From a virus: a DNA stretch of 42,049 nt. Of this stretch, positions 32,458 to 40,471 are shown one piece after another. Below the pieces are notes generated by a model. That model was not told the origin of the DNA, made no database searches, and saw nothing but the letters and a program-made list of their open reading frames with translations. Where the stretch lies: IMG/VR virus record IMGVR_UViG_3300020160_002517, positions 1 through 42,049 of that record; one strand, 5' to 3'. The first letter of the stretch is position 1. Every line of letters begins with the position of its first letter. The position numbers and the translations under genes are program-made.

Positions 32458-33071
32458 TGTCTCATATAAAAACCGTCTCCCCAAGTTCCTCCCATCCAAT
32501 TTGTTTCTAAGCGATGCATATTAAATTGCTTTAAAAATTGGTCCAACTCTTCAACCATACAACATCCTTCATACAGTTCAGTGTTATTAACTTCTGCTAT
32601 TAAAAATTCTATATTTTTAAGAGTGGCAGTCGCCCCTTTCAATACCTCTAATTCAAAACCTTGAACATCAATAGATATAAAATTATAGCTTTTATCTAAT
32701 TGGAAACTATCCAATGTCTTAACAGGAACTTCTATTACATTTTCAAATCTTATATGTGGATATTGGTTAACATGGTATTTAGGTTTTAAGAGTGAATTAC
32801 TCTGCCCCTGATTAGTAGTCTCTACAAAAAGTTCCATAGTTGTTTCCTTTGAACCTAATGCCACATTATGACAGTTTATTTGAGAGAATATAGAAACATT
32901 ATTCTTCATTATAGAAAACGTGTCGGGATGTGGTTCAAAAATTTCAACCGTACAATTGGGGTTAATTTCTTTATATAGTTTTACCTCATGTCCGTGATGA
33001 CCACCAATATGAATAACATTTTGTAAATTCATATTATATTTCGTTATTAGTTGTTTTAAATCAAATATCAT
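32454..33071 (-). CDS. FkbM-family SAM-dependent methyltransferase
   Basis: 205 residues. NVIHIGGHHGHEVKLYK (about 18-34) is the SAM-binding GxGxG region; VEIFEPHPDTF near 42-52 the acidic loop; VPVKTLDSF and YNFISIDVQGFELEVLKG near 130-147 are the hallmark FkbM strand ('iDvqG.E..vl.G'); IEFLIAEVNN follows. It probably O-methylates a sugar or sugar-linked group on the glycan made by this cluster; the substrate is unknown. Linked by ATGA overlaps to the gene on each side. Confidence 0.85.
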   Translation of the reverse strand: MIFDLKQLITKYNMNLQNVIHIGGHHGHEVKLYKEINPNCTVEIFEPHPDTFSIMKNNVSIFSQINCHNVALGSKETTMELFVETTNQGQSNSLLKPKYHVNQYPHIRFENVIEVPVKTLDSFQLDKSYNFISIDVQGFELEVLKGATATLKNIEFLIAEVNNTELYEGCCMVEELDQFLKQFNMHRLETNWMGGTWGDGFYMRQ

Positions 33072-33805
33072 ATTTCTATTTTTATCATATCATTTCGGTA
33101 TATATCCGAAACATCAGAGTTTACGTTAAACCATTTATTAGGTGCTAGTGTAATTTTATTTTTTCCTAAATAACTACCCCACCAACCAAAAGAGCTATTA
33201 GATATTATAGCAAAATCACATTTGGAGATAGTTTTTAAATCTTGTAATTCATCAGATGAAACAAATTCATATTTTATGTTAGAGGGTATATATTTAAGAG
33301 CATAATTATTGTTATCAGAAACAATTTTGAATACTATATTCTCATTAATAGATAAAATATAATTTACTGCATTTTGAAAATATTTAGGTGTAACTATATC
33401 AAACTCTGTTCTATTTAAATAATCGCCAGTTCTTATATGAATTATACAAATATTTGTCGGGTCTTCATCACATCTGAAATCTAGTAATTCATTTATTTCA
33501 TTTTTCTTATTCAGAAAATATTTTTCTGTCTGAAAAAATCCTTCTAGTAATAAATCTTTTGAATATTCTATAGATGTGTAGTTAAACTGTGGTTCTTTAT
33601 AAAGATTCGATCCTATATGATTTGTTTTATTTATATTTTTGAATAAAGAATTTATATAATTATTTATAGAGTTTCCCTGTCCTCTCCCTTTATCTAAAAA
33701 AGGATTTATACCATACTCATCACCATTTTGTTTTGCTAAAAAATAACCGACTATTACTTGAAATAATTGATTTCCCAATCCTCCTCTATAGATACTAGTT
33801 ATCAT
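33068..33805 (-). CDS. Alpha-1,2-fucosyltransferase-like enzyme, GT11
   Basis: 245 residues, slightly short for GT11 (about 270-300). Three motifs are plain: GGLGNQLFQ at 8-16, HIRTGDY at 123-129 (the H-x-R-x-G-D-Y nucleotide-sugar site) and SNSSFGWWG at 202-210. GT11 enzymes move L-fucose from GDP-L-fucose to galactose in alpha-1,2 linkage. The window also encodes both enzymes that make GDP-L-fucose, so donor supply and transfer are coded together. Acceptor unknown. Directly abuts the next gene (33806). Confidence 0.85.
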   Translation of the reverse strand: MITSIYRGGLGNQLFQVIVGYFLAKQNGDEYGINPFLDKGRGQGNSINNYINSLFKNINKTNHIGSNLYKEPQFNYTSIEYSKDLLLEGFFQTEKYFLNKKNEINELLDFRCDEDPTNICIIHIRTGDYLNRTEFDIVTPKYFQNAVNYILSINENIVFKIVSDNNNYALKYIPSNIKYEFVSSDELQDLKTISKCDFAIISNSSFGWWGSYLGKNKITLAPNKWFNVNSDVSDIYRNDMIKIEI

Positions 33806-34474
33806 TTATTTTAAAAAAGAACAAATATATCGGTATCCTACAATACCACCATCATGTCTTTTTTCAGCATGATTATATAATCTATTAACATTATGAAAAG
33901 TATCATATAATAAAGTTTCATCTGTTCCATTTCTGACATCAATAATAAGTTGTCCGTCTTCTTTTAAGTTATATTTTATATAATCAAGATAGGTATTAAT
34001 AGAATAATGCCAACCACATGATAAAAGAGAGATAATTAAATCCAATTTTTTATCTACATTTTTAATTTCGTCGGCATCAACAATAACATAAGAATTGTTT
34101 TGTATATTATTTTTACAAAATTGATCTAGTAAATCCATGTTATTATAAAATACATATTCTTTATTAAACCCATTAAATTTTCGTGCAGTATCTATATCTT
34201 GTGATTTATCTAAAAGATAATATGTTGCATTTTTTGACTTTTCTGATAAAGCAACATCTATAGTAGCTAATCCACAACCAATGTCTAAAATATTACAATT
34301 ATCTAAACTTGAAATATATTTTTCGATTAAATATAAATCTTTATATGCCATTTGTGACAATGCAGAACATATCTGTTCTTCTGAACTATCTGGTATTATA
34401 CCATACTCTGTTTTTAATCTTGTTCTTTGAATAAGAACAAAATCTATATATTTTTTATCGAAGAATTTTATCAT
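33806..34474 (-). CDS. SAM-dependent methyltransferase, class I
   Basis: 222 residues. NILDIGCGLA near 60-69 is the SAM-binding motif I, followed by YYLLDKS (motif II region), the helix and SYVIVDADE, then LDLIISLLSCGWHY near 140-153 and a final strand pair (GQLIIDVRN). Substrate not predictable; in this place it may methylate a sugar or a sugar-nucleotide intermediate. Ends 1 nt before the GT11 start. A complete promoter lies 6 nt before its ATG, so a transcript may begin here. Confidence 0.7.
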   Translation of the reverse strand: MIKFFDKKYIDFVLIQRTRLKTEYGIIPDSSEEQICSALSQMAYKDLYLIEKYISSLDNCNILDIGCGLATIDVALSEKSKNATYYLLDKSQDIDTARKFNGFNKEYVFYNNMDLLDQFCKNNIQNNSYVIVDADEIKNVDKKLDLIISLLSCGWHYSINTYLDYIKYNLKEDGQLIIDVRNGTDETLLYDTFHNVNRLYNHAEKRHDGGIVGYRYICSFLK

Positions 34475-34480
34475 GAAAAA

Positions 34481-34509
34481 TATTTAATATGTTAATTATC
34501 AAACTTCAA
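34481..34509 (-). promoter_or_regulatory. promoter of the methyltransferase/GT11 unit
   Basis: TTGAAG (34504-34509), 17-nt spacer, TAAATA (34481-34486), 6 nt to ATG 34474. The -35 box lies within the 3' end of the upstream gene. Confidence 0.6.
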
Positions 34510-35290
34510 GTTTAATTCTATCAACAACTGCACCATCTGTTACCCAAGGTAAAAAGTCTCTAAGAAGACAAGGAAACTTAGTATTTTTCTGTAAGCGTTT
34601 CCAATGTGAAACTGCATTACGGTAGCCATAAAAATCTTCTTTGAAAGCGACCTGATTTTCTAGATAGTATGCATAGTGATCAAACACCCATCCCTTTTCA
34701 GAGGTTACGTTTCGATGTAAAAATCGGTTTAAACCTTCTAGTCTTGGAGGTTCATGAGAAATCCATCTTGTAGGTTTTTTAATATGCCAATGACGACTCC
34801 ACTGGTCCCAAGGATTTCCGTAATGTCCTTCATTAGAAATATAAAGTCCTGGTCCTACAAAATAATTACATTTAAGCATAAATCCGTCAACTTCATCAAA
34901 CTTTTCTTCTGAGAAATTGAGAAGTTCTTCTAACTTTTCAGTTGTCCATATTTCATCAACATCAAATTCCATAAGAATTGAAGGTGTTTTAATTCGGTCC
35001 ATAAAAGAATTACACATATCAACTTTACCGTCCCAAAAAGTTCCATTAGTTCGGAGAACATGAATTCTGTCAGATTTGATATGATCTAAAAACTCTGTTG
35101 TTCCATCAACAGATAATTTAAATTCGTTATAATATTTATCTGGTATGTTACTACACCATGCTGTATCTTTTGTAGGTTTTGTTGCACCTTCTATGATATA
35201 CCAATTATCAAAAACTTTTGGTATAATTTTATATTGCCATTCTAAGTATGGCATCCCGTTTAGTACGATTGTGAATGCGTTTTTTTCCAT
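34499..35290 (-). CDS. Probable glycosyltransferase, GT-A type
   Basis: 263 residues. The start, FTIVLNGMPYLEWQYKIIPK, and SILMEFDVDEIWTTEKL near 103-120 (an acidic DxDE site at the place of a DxD) fit the GT-A fold seen in glycan-making transferases with a family-17/92-like layout. Many Trp, His and Tyr residues follow (WDQWSRHWHIKKPTRWISHE), which may line a sugar pocket. Donor unknown. Its DNA is visibly less AT-rich than the neighbours to its left. It begins 1 nt before the end of the next gene. Confidence 0.6.
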   Translation of the reverse strand: MEKNAFTIVLNGMPYLEWQYKIIPKVFDNWYIIEGATKPTKDTAWCSNIPDKYYNEFKLSVDGTTEFLDHIKSDRIHVLRTNGTFWDGKVDMCNSFMDRIKTPSILMEFDVDEIWTTEKLEELLNFSEEKFDEVDGFMLKCNYFVGPGLYISNEGHYGNPWDQWSRHWHIKKPTRWISHEPPRLEGLNRFLHRNVTSEKGWVFDHYAYYLENQVAFKEDFYGYRNAVSHWKRLQKNTKFPCLLRDFLPWVTDGAVVDRIKLEV

Positions 35291-35291
35291 G

Positions 35292-36014
35292 TTAAATTTC
35301 TATCCAATCTAATTTAGTTCGCGGCTTTCCTTTCCAGTATCCGTCTTTTAATTTTTTTCCATAATATCCATTTCTTAATAAGAGATGACGAGTTTCTTTA
35401 CAAGGTATGTTCAACTGTTCAATAATATTAATAAAACAACTATCAACAATTATATGTTTAGTAGAATTTTCTAAAATTTTTATCCAATCAAAAACACTAT
35501 CTGTTAAGAACTCTATAGTAATAAGTTGTAAGTCTCCTGCATATCGAACGTCATCACGATTACCGTCTGATGTTTTAGTTACACATACTACATAATTCGG
35601 TTCTTTTACTAACTTATCATATAGAATATCTTCTTTTTCTATATTTCTGTTTATTTCCAATTTCCATTTTTCTTCAAATGGAACATCTGCCAGAAAATAT
35701 TTATACTCATCAAATGAATAAAGATCTTGTGATAAATAATTCTGTGTATTAAAATTATTTGCTCCTGGTAAAGTAAATGACACATCAATTACTTTACTAC
35801 AGAAATTATCAAAACATGTTTGATGAGCGACTCTACAATCAAAATCAATAGGGATAAAAGTTACATAATCAATATACCCTAAAAAATTATTAATAATATT
35901 TCGATCTATAGGCCAAATTACTTCATAACCTCTATCATTATACCATTTAGCTATTGGAAGACAAATAACTATATCTCCTATTTTTCCGGGTTGTATTATT
36001 CCTAATTTTTTCAT
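35292..36014 (-). CDS. Glycosyltransferase family 9-like (heptosyltransferase type)
   Basis: 240 residues, short for GT9. The N-terminus, LGIIQPGKIGDIVICLPIAK, is the family's 'G.iGD.i...P' motif, followed by RGYEVIWPI. Another segment, VDSCFINIIEQLNIPC near 190-205, resembles the C-terminal nucleotide-sugar pocket, though the usual G-x-x-H is not clear. Family members move a heptose or similar sugar onto lipopolysaccharide cores. The distribution of motifs makes a shortened or divergent enzyme likely. Overlaps the next gene by 4 nt (ATGA). A TAAATA box 6 nt before the ATG is noted, without a -35 box. Confidence 0.55.
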   Translation of the reverse strand: MKKLGIIQPGKIGDIVICLPIAKWYNDRGYEVIWPIDRNIINNFLGYIDYVTFIPIDFDCRVAHQTCFDNFCSKVIDVSFTLPGANNFNTQNYLSQDLYSFDEYKYFLADVPFEEKWKLEINRNIEKEDILYDKLVKEPNYVVCVTKTSDGNRDDVRYAGDLQLITIEFLTDSVFDWIKILENSTKHIIVDSCFINIIEQLNIPCKETRHLLLRNGYYGKKLKDGYWKGKPRTKLDWIEI

Positions 36015-36877
36015 TCCACGTATTTAATCTGATTACTAGTATGTATGTTCATTATATCGAAAAAAGTTTTTTGTATTAACTGTTCGTTTACTTGTGGTTG
36101 AAGAAACGCACCCCATGGTTTTCTTTTACAGAGATTATACTGTAAATTAAAAAACATAATATTAGTTGCAATTTTGAATAAATCATTAGAATCATGAACT
36201 TTATGGTTATGATCACGTTCAGGACAATCTATTGTTACAGAATCCGTACCATGATGTATATGCAGTGCCATCATAGGATAATTATTTGCAATATGAGTAT
36301 TCTTACCAAAGAGCACCATAAGACCTGCATATGTATCATCGAAAAGTGGTTTTCCAATCAAAAATTTACTAACGAAATATTTCTTATATTGTTCAAACCA
36401 ACTCTTTTCAAAAACAAAAAAATCATAACCTGCAATTTCATTTCTCACAGGAATAACCTTTTCATCTAAAACACTTTGAAAAGAATCTATATTTTCAATA
36501 TCTAGTCTTGGTCCTGCCATACAATCAGGTTTTTGTGTTAAAATATATTCTATAAGACGAGGAAGAAGAATAACATCTGAATTTGTGTAAATTAAATAAT
36601 CGCATTTGCTATACGCGAATCCTCGAAAAATTATTTCTGATATTACAGGAAGTTTTTTAGTTATATTTTTGATATATGTTTTACTCGATGTATCTAAACA
36701 AAAAACAGTTTCTACTCCATCATAATGATCAGTAAAGGTATTTTTCTCATCTTTGAATTGAAGATTATACAATCTTATATTGTCAGGAAATAATGATTTT
36801 AAATGAATCCAAGATTCTGATGCTACGTTCTGTCGATGGTATTTGCCGAACGTGTTGGTTATAATTGCAATTTGCAT
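36011..36877 (-). CDS. Probable glycosyltransferase-like protein
   Basis: 288 residues. The start, AIITNTFGKYHRQNVASESW, and KCDYLIYTNSDVILLPRLIE (about 90-109), with Asp where a DxD would lie, suggest a GT-A fold. The region FVFEKSWFEQYKKYF and the His-rich MMALHIHHGTDSV are of a kind seen in hypothetical glycan-cluster proteins. I cannot place the family with more confidence. Translationally linked to the GT9-like gene (ATGA overlap) and 3 nt after the next one. Confidence 0.5.
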   Translation of the reverse strand: MQIAIITNTFGKYHRQNVASESWIHLKSLFPDNIRLYNLQFKDEKNTFTDHYDGVETVFCLDTSSKTYIKNITKKLPVISEIIFRGFAYSKCDYLIYTNSDVILLPRLIEYILTQKPDCMAGPRLDIENIDSFQSVLDEKVIPVRNEIAGYDFFVFEKSWFEQYKKYFVSKFLIGKPLFDDTYAGLMVLFGKNTHIANNYPMMALHIHHGTDSVTIDCPERDHNHKVHDSNDLFKIATNIMFFNLQYNLCKRKPWGAFLQPQVNEQLIQKTFFDIMNIHTSNQIKYVE

Positions 36878-36880
36878 AAT

Positions 36881-37651
36881 TTATTTTTTTAATTTTTTTA
36901 ACACATCAATCAGATAAGTTAGAGATAATACAGGAATCTGTGAAATAAATAAGCCGTGTTTCTTATTAAAATATTCATAATCAGGTTGTAATCTTGTAAA
37001 ACGCTTACCATCTGCATCAAGTCTAGATGATGCTGATTCATTATTGTTTATTAAATCGTCCGAATTTCTTAAATCAGGAAAATTCCAAAAAGGAATTCCT
37101 AACTCGCGTAAAGCTCTATAAGCAAAATCTACATCAAATGTATAGTTGAAATGTTCATCATACAATCCTATTTTATCAATGATTTTTCTAGAAGTGTATG
37201 TAAATTCGTTACACATATTTTTATTAAAAACTAAAGATATGTTAGAAGAATATTCTACAATTTGATTTGGTGTTCGATTACCTTTTTGACCTGCTTCCCA
37301 TGCAATAGAAGAATATATGAAATATTCTACTCCTGTCTTTTTACTTGCATTTATATATTGTTCAAAGACTGAAGGATCTTTGAACAACATATCGTCTTCA
37401 CAAACAAAAAAGTGATCTATATCTTCTTCTAATAGATATTTTAAACCGTCATTTCGAGCAACAGATGGATACCGTACACTGTCATGTTGAATCCAATAGA
37501 GATTCTCATGATCATAAACATCCTTATAAGGTTCTCCTCCATTTACAACAACCACTTTATCTAATCTATCAAAAGGAATAGTGTTATACAAATCCTTAAA
37601 ATAGCTTTCAGAATTAAAAGTTGTTATTACTAATCCTATCTTTTCTTTCAT
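36881..37651 (-). CDS. Glycosyltransferase family 2-like
   Basis: 256 residues. IGLVITTFNSESYFKDL, KVVVVNGGEP near 33-42, YPSVARNDGLKYLLEEDI and HFFVCEDDMLFKDPSV near 80-96, with EDD as the metal site. The later segment FTYTSRKIIDKIGLYDEHF...DVDFAYRAL has the D-x-D-x-x-x-R layout often seen at the acceptor site of GT2 proteins (YDEHFFDVDFAYR-type). Donor and acceptor unknown. Overlaps the AAA+ ATPase gene by 4 nt. Confidence 0.7.
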   Translation of the reverse strand: MKEKIGLVITTFNSESYFKDLYNTIPFDRLDKVVVVNGGEPYKDVYDHENLYWIQHDSVRYPSVARNDGLKYLLEEDIDHFFVCEDDMLFKDPSVFEQYINASKKTGVEYFIYSSIAWEAGQKGNRTPNQIVEYSSNISLVFNKNMCNEFTYTSRKIIDKIGLYDEHFNYTFDVDFAYRALRELGIPFWNFPDLRNSDDLINNNESASSRLDADGKRFTRLQPDYEYFNKKHGLFISQIPVLSLTYLIDVLKKLKK

Positions 37652-38805
37652 AAATTAATAAATCCTATTGATTTCTTTTCTTTTTTCTCACCAAATTCAT
37701 TCTCATCATTATAGATTTCAGCAAGAGTCATTTTTTTCTTTGGTGGTGCTTCACCATAAAGTTTATTAAAAAGATGTTTTGTTTTTTCTTCTGAAAGGGA
37801 GTCGAATTTATATTTCAAAAACATACGTCCTTTACGTTTTAGTGCAGCATCAATTTTATCTTCGTCAGTATTAAATGTTGCAATAATCTTGAAGTTTAAT
37901 ACATCTGCCATAATACCATCACAAAGATTTAGTAAGATAGAGATTATACTATTATCTGCGGAATCTTCACGGTTTATAAGAATTTTCTCTGCATCTTCGA
38001 TAATGATAATGCTTTCTTTTTCTCGCTTAATAATCGGAAAGAATGCAGGATCTGCCATGCTGTTTACCAGATACGGAGGAATATAAATCTTTTTAGAAGA
38101 AGTGATACTGTTTAATATATACTTGATGTAGTTAGTCTTGCCACTACCAGGAACTCCATGAAGAAGAACAAGTTTATTATTACGAGCTTTAAAATCTTCT
38201 GCCCATGTTTTGATTTTATTATGTACTGGAATAAAATCATCGTTATAATTTTCGCTCAAATCAAGATCATAGTTTTTGATTGGATGAGGAGTAAGAATCA
38301 TTTCGTTATACTCTGTTTTTTCAAAAAGAAGAATTTTACCACTATCGGTTAAATCTTTTTTACAGAAAAAATCTTCTTTAATTTTATTAACAAACTCTGA
38401 ACCTTTATAAAGATCATAACAAACAGAAATAGTAGCATACTCGTCAGCGTTATCTACATCACTATCAGAAATTACAAAATCATTACTTTTGCGATCATTT
38501 ACTTGAATAATGGTTTTTTTCTCATCATTGAAAAAGAATACAGATTCAATTGAATTACGATTATAAACCGAACGAACAAATCCAACTTTAAAGTCTGCTG
38601 CAATAAATGCTTTTAAAACATCTATAAAACGATTTTTCTTATATTCTATATCAGCAGTTGAAGGAATGTTTGCATATTTTAATACATATAAAAACTCTTC
38701 GTATGCAGTAGAATCTTTACCAAGAACAAACTTTCCATCATTTATATTAATGGTTTCTTCTATAAAAACTGCGCCTAGCTCTTTTAGCTTATCAATAAAA
38801 CTCAT
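37648..38805 (-). CDS. AAA+ ATPase (Bcs1/CDC48-like)
   Basis: 385 residues. N-terminal domain (1-205) without recognised motif, then an AAA+ core: Walker A HGVPGSGKT at 216-224, Walker B SIIIIEDAEK (Glu270, Asp271), a sensor-1-like IIATFNTDEDKID and an arginine finger region ALKRKGRMFLKY near 330. The C-terminal tail is Lys-rich. It could unfold or disassemble a protein complex. Its sequence is not like the clamp loader gp44 (no SRC motif seen). Found inside the glycan island with a strong sigma70 promoter 5 nt upstream; the reason for that company is unknown. Confidence 0.75.
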   Translation of the reverse strand: MSFIDKLKELGAVFIEETININDGKFVLGKDSTAYEEFLYVLKYANIPSTADIEYKKNRFIDVLKAFIAADFKVGFVRSVYNRNSIESVFFFNDEKKTIIQVNDRKSNDFVISDSDVDNADEYATISVCYDLYKGSEFVNKIKEDFFCKKDLTDSGKILLFEKTEYNEMILTPHPIKNYDLDLSENYNDDFIPVHNKIKTWAEDFKARNNKLVLLHGVPGSGKTNYIKYILNSITSSKKIYIPPYLVNSMADPAFFPIIKREKESIIIIEDAEKILINREDSADNSIISILLNLCDGIMADVLNFKIIATFNTDEDKIDAALKRKGRMFLKYKFDSLSEEKTKHLFNKLYGEAPPKKKMTLAEIYNDENEFGEKKEKKSIGFINL

Positions 38806-38810
38806 AAAAG

Positions 38811-38839
38811 AATATAAACTACATTGTCTTACTTGTCAA
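38811..38839 (-). promoter_or_regulatory. sigma70-like promoter of the AAA+ ATPase gene
   Basis: TTGACA (38834-38839, perfect -35), 17-nt spacer, TATATT (38811-38816), 5 nt to ATG 38805. The -35 overlaps the end of the upstream gene. Confidence 0.8.
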
Positions 38840-39683
38840 CAATGTTCTCCAATAAAGCTTTTTGAGAGTAATTTCTTTCAAGGAAATTTAATCTTTCTTG
38901 AACTTCCTCGATTGATGAATCTGTTACTTCATGCGGATAGTAATTATATTTGTCTTTAAAAATACCCCAGCTTGTGGAAAAGTTAGAAGTAAATTCTTTA
39001 CTATTTCTAATAACAGAACTACCGTGATTTTCGTCAATATCCTCAAGATATTCAAACGAGTTTTCAATATCAGGAAAATACCAATAGTTACAACCAAGAG
39101 CTTTTAAATATGCTGATAGATAATGATCAAGATGTTCAGCAGCATTAAGATAGTTTTCAGCGAAATATCCAATATGATTTAAAGTGTTTGCATGATACAA
39201 TACAAAAGCATGAAAGCTGTTACGATACAAATCTACTTTATTCGCTGTATATTGCACTGTAAGGCGTTTTAAAGGTGTTCCATCAGGAGAAACATTACCT
39301 CCGCCTACTCCACCATGTACACCATAAGATAGTTGTCCTGCCCATAGCCCACTGTCCATAGCAGTTTCAATATACTTTTGAAAAACCTTATTATCTTTTA
39401 CACGAACATCATCTTCCATTAGGAAAAGAAACTCATAACCATTTTTCTTCATTTCTCGAAGAGCAATGTTTTTTGCAATTCCAACAACTGTTGGATTTCG
39501 GTTACATTGAATAATTCTAACACCTTCTGGCTTATCTTTTAAATGACTACCAGCATTAATAATAAAAATTTCTCCTACAGAGTCTTTATCAATAGATGAT
39601 AAAGCTTTGTGGAGAAATTCTTCACGGTTACATGTGATAATAGCTACTGCTGTTTTGTTTTTAAACTTATTAATGATGTTCAT
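38829..39683 (-). CDS. Glycosyltransferase family 2-like
   Basis: 284 residues. AVAIITCNREEFLHKALSSI near 12-31, GEIFIINAGSH near 37-47, VVGIAKNIALREM near 66-78 and EFLFLMEDDVRVKD near 83-96 (EDD as the metal site) give the GT-A order of family 2. Another site, YLNAAEHLDHYLSAYLKALG, probably belongs to the acceptor part. It is the first gene of the glycan island read from its promoter side and is divergent from the homing endonuclease gene across 71 nt. No clear -35 box was found; a TTATAC box sits 6 nt before the ATG. Confidence 0.7.
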   Translation of the reverse strand: MNIINKFKNKTAVAIITCNREEFLHKALSSIDKDSVGEIFIINAGSHLKDKPEGVRIIQCNRNPTVVGIAKNIALREMKKNGYEFLFLMEDDVRVKDNKVFQKYIETAMDSGLWAGQLSYGVHGGVGGGNVSPDGTPLKRLTVQYTANKVDLYRNSFHAFVLYHANTLNHIGYFAENYLNAAEHLDHYLSAYLKALGCNYWYFPDIENSFEYLEDIDENHGSSVIRNSKEFTSNFSTSWGIFKDKYNYYPHEVTDSSIEEVQERLNFLERNYSQKALLENIVDK

Positions 39684-39743
39684 TTTCTGGTATAACTTAG
39701 TCTATTGATATTAAAATTTCAAGATTTTTATATAAACTATCAC

Positions 39744-39749
39744 TAAATA
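39744..39749 (+). promoter_or_regulatory. promoter of the homing endonuclease gene
   Basis: TAAATA 5 nt before ATG 39755, with AAGATT (39721-39726, 4 of 6 bases of TTGATT) 17 nt upstream. It matches the phage's own start layout. Confidence 0.5.
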
Positions 39750-39754
39750 TATGT

Positions 39755-40471
39755 ATGAATGCTGACCAATTCATCGAAGAATCTATTAAAATACATGAAA
39801 ACAAATATGATTATTCTTTAGTAGAATTTAAAGTTAAACATAAGGATGTAACCATCATATGTCCAATTCATGGAAAATTTCAGCAATGGCCTAAAAGACA
39901 TCTATTAGGAGGTTGTAAACTATGTGGAATAAACAATAGAATTGCAAAATTATTTATAAATAAAAATATTTTTATAGAACGTGCTGTTAAAATTCATGGA
40001 AATTATTATAACTATGATAGTGTAGATTATAAATATTCTAACATCAAAGTAGATATAAAATGTAATACTTGTAATTTAATTTTTAGTCAAACACCAGCAA
40101 GTCATTTACAAAAGAGAGGCTGTCCAAAATGTAAATTCTCACAAGGAGAAAAACAAATTGAAAAGTTTTTAACAGATAATAATATAATTTTTATTTATCA
40201 AAAAATTTTCAAAGATTTAAAAGGAATGAAAGGAGGATATTTAAAATTCGATTTTTATATACCAGAAAATAATCTATGTATAGAATATGACGGAGAGCAG
40301 CATTTTGATACAACATCTAAATATTGGTCTAATTCTATAGTAGAAAACGATAATAAAAAAAATTTATATTGTCGTGAAAATAATATTCAATTATTAAGAA
40401 TCTCTTATTTAGATAAAGATCGGATAGAAGAAATAATATCTTCTATGTTAGCCATAGCACCTAAACCATAA
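39755..40471 (+). CDS. Free-standing homing endonuclease, zinc-finger repeats plus Vsr-like nuclease
   Basis: 238 residues. Two copies of a metal-binding module: VTIICPIHGKFQQWPKRHLL-GGCKLC (about 32-57) and VDIKCNTCNLIFSQTPASHL-KRGCPKC (about 93-122), typical of phage DUF723-type repeats. Then the nuclease domain: GEKQIEKFL, FDFYIPENNLCIEYDGEQHF (about 166-185, the Vsr/EDxHD-type active site with Asp, Glu, Asp, Gln-His), and LYCRENNIQLLRI. Family knowledge: such enzymes cut a phage locus lacking them and spread by repair. The gene is on the strand opposite to all neighbours and its 3' end overlaps the coaC-like gene by 67 nt. It has its own promoter. Confidence 0.8.
   Translation: MNADQFIEESIKIHENKYDYSLVEFKVKHKDVTIICPIHGKFQQWPKRHLLGGCKLCGINNRIAKLFINKNIFIERAVKIHGNYYNYDSVDYKYSNIKVDIKCNTCNLIFSQTPASHLQKRGCPKCKFSQGEKQIEKFLTDNNIIFIYQKIFKDLKGMKGGYLKFDFYIPENNLCIEYDGEQHFDTTSKYWSNSIVENDNKKNLYCRENNIQLLRISYLDKDRIEEIISSMLAIAPKP

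Noticed and set aside
32458-32499. N-terminal extension of the glycosyltransferase-like gene (31756-32457)
   Set aside because: The conserved start of the family is MRTAFCFSG at 32457, which also makes the usual ATGA overlap.
37648-38805. AAA+ ATPase as the clamp loader large subunit
   Set aside because: No SRC motif and the layout of N-domain plus C-terminal AAA+ does not match gp44.
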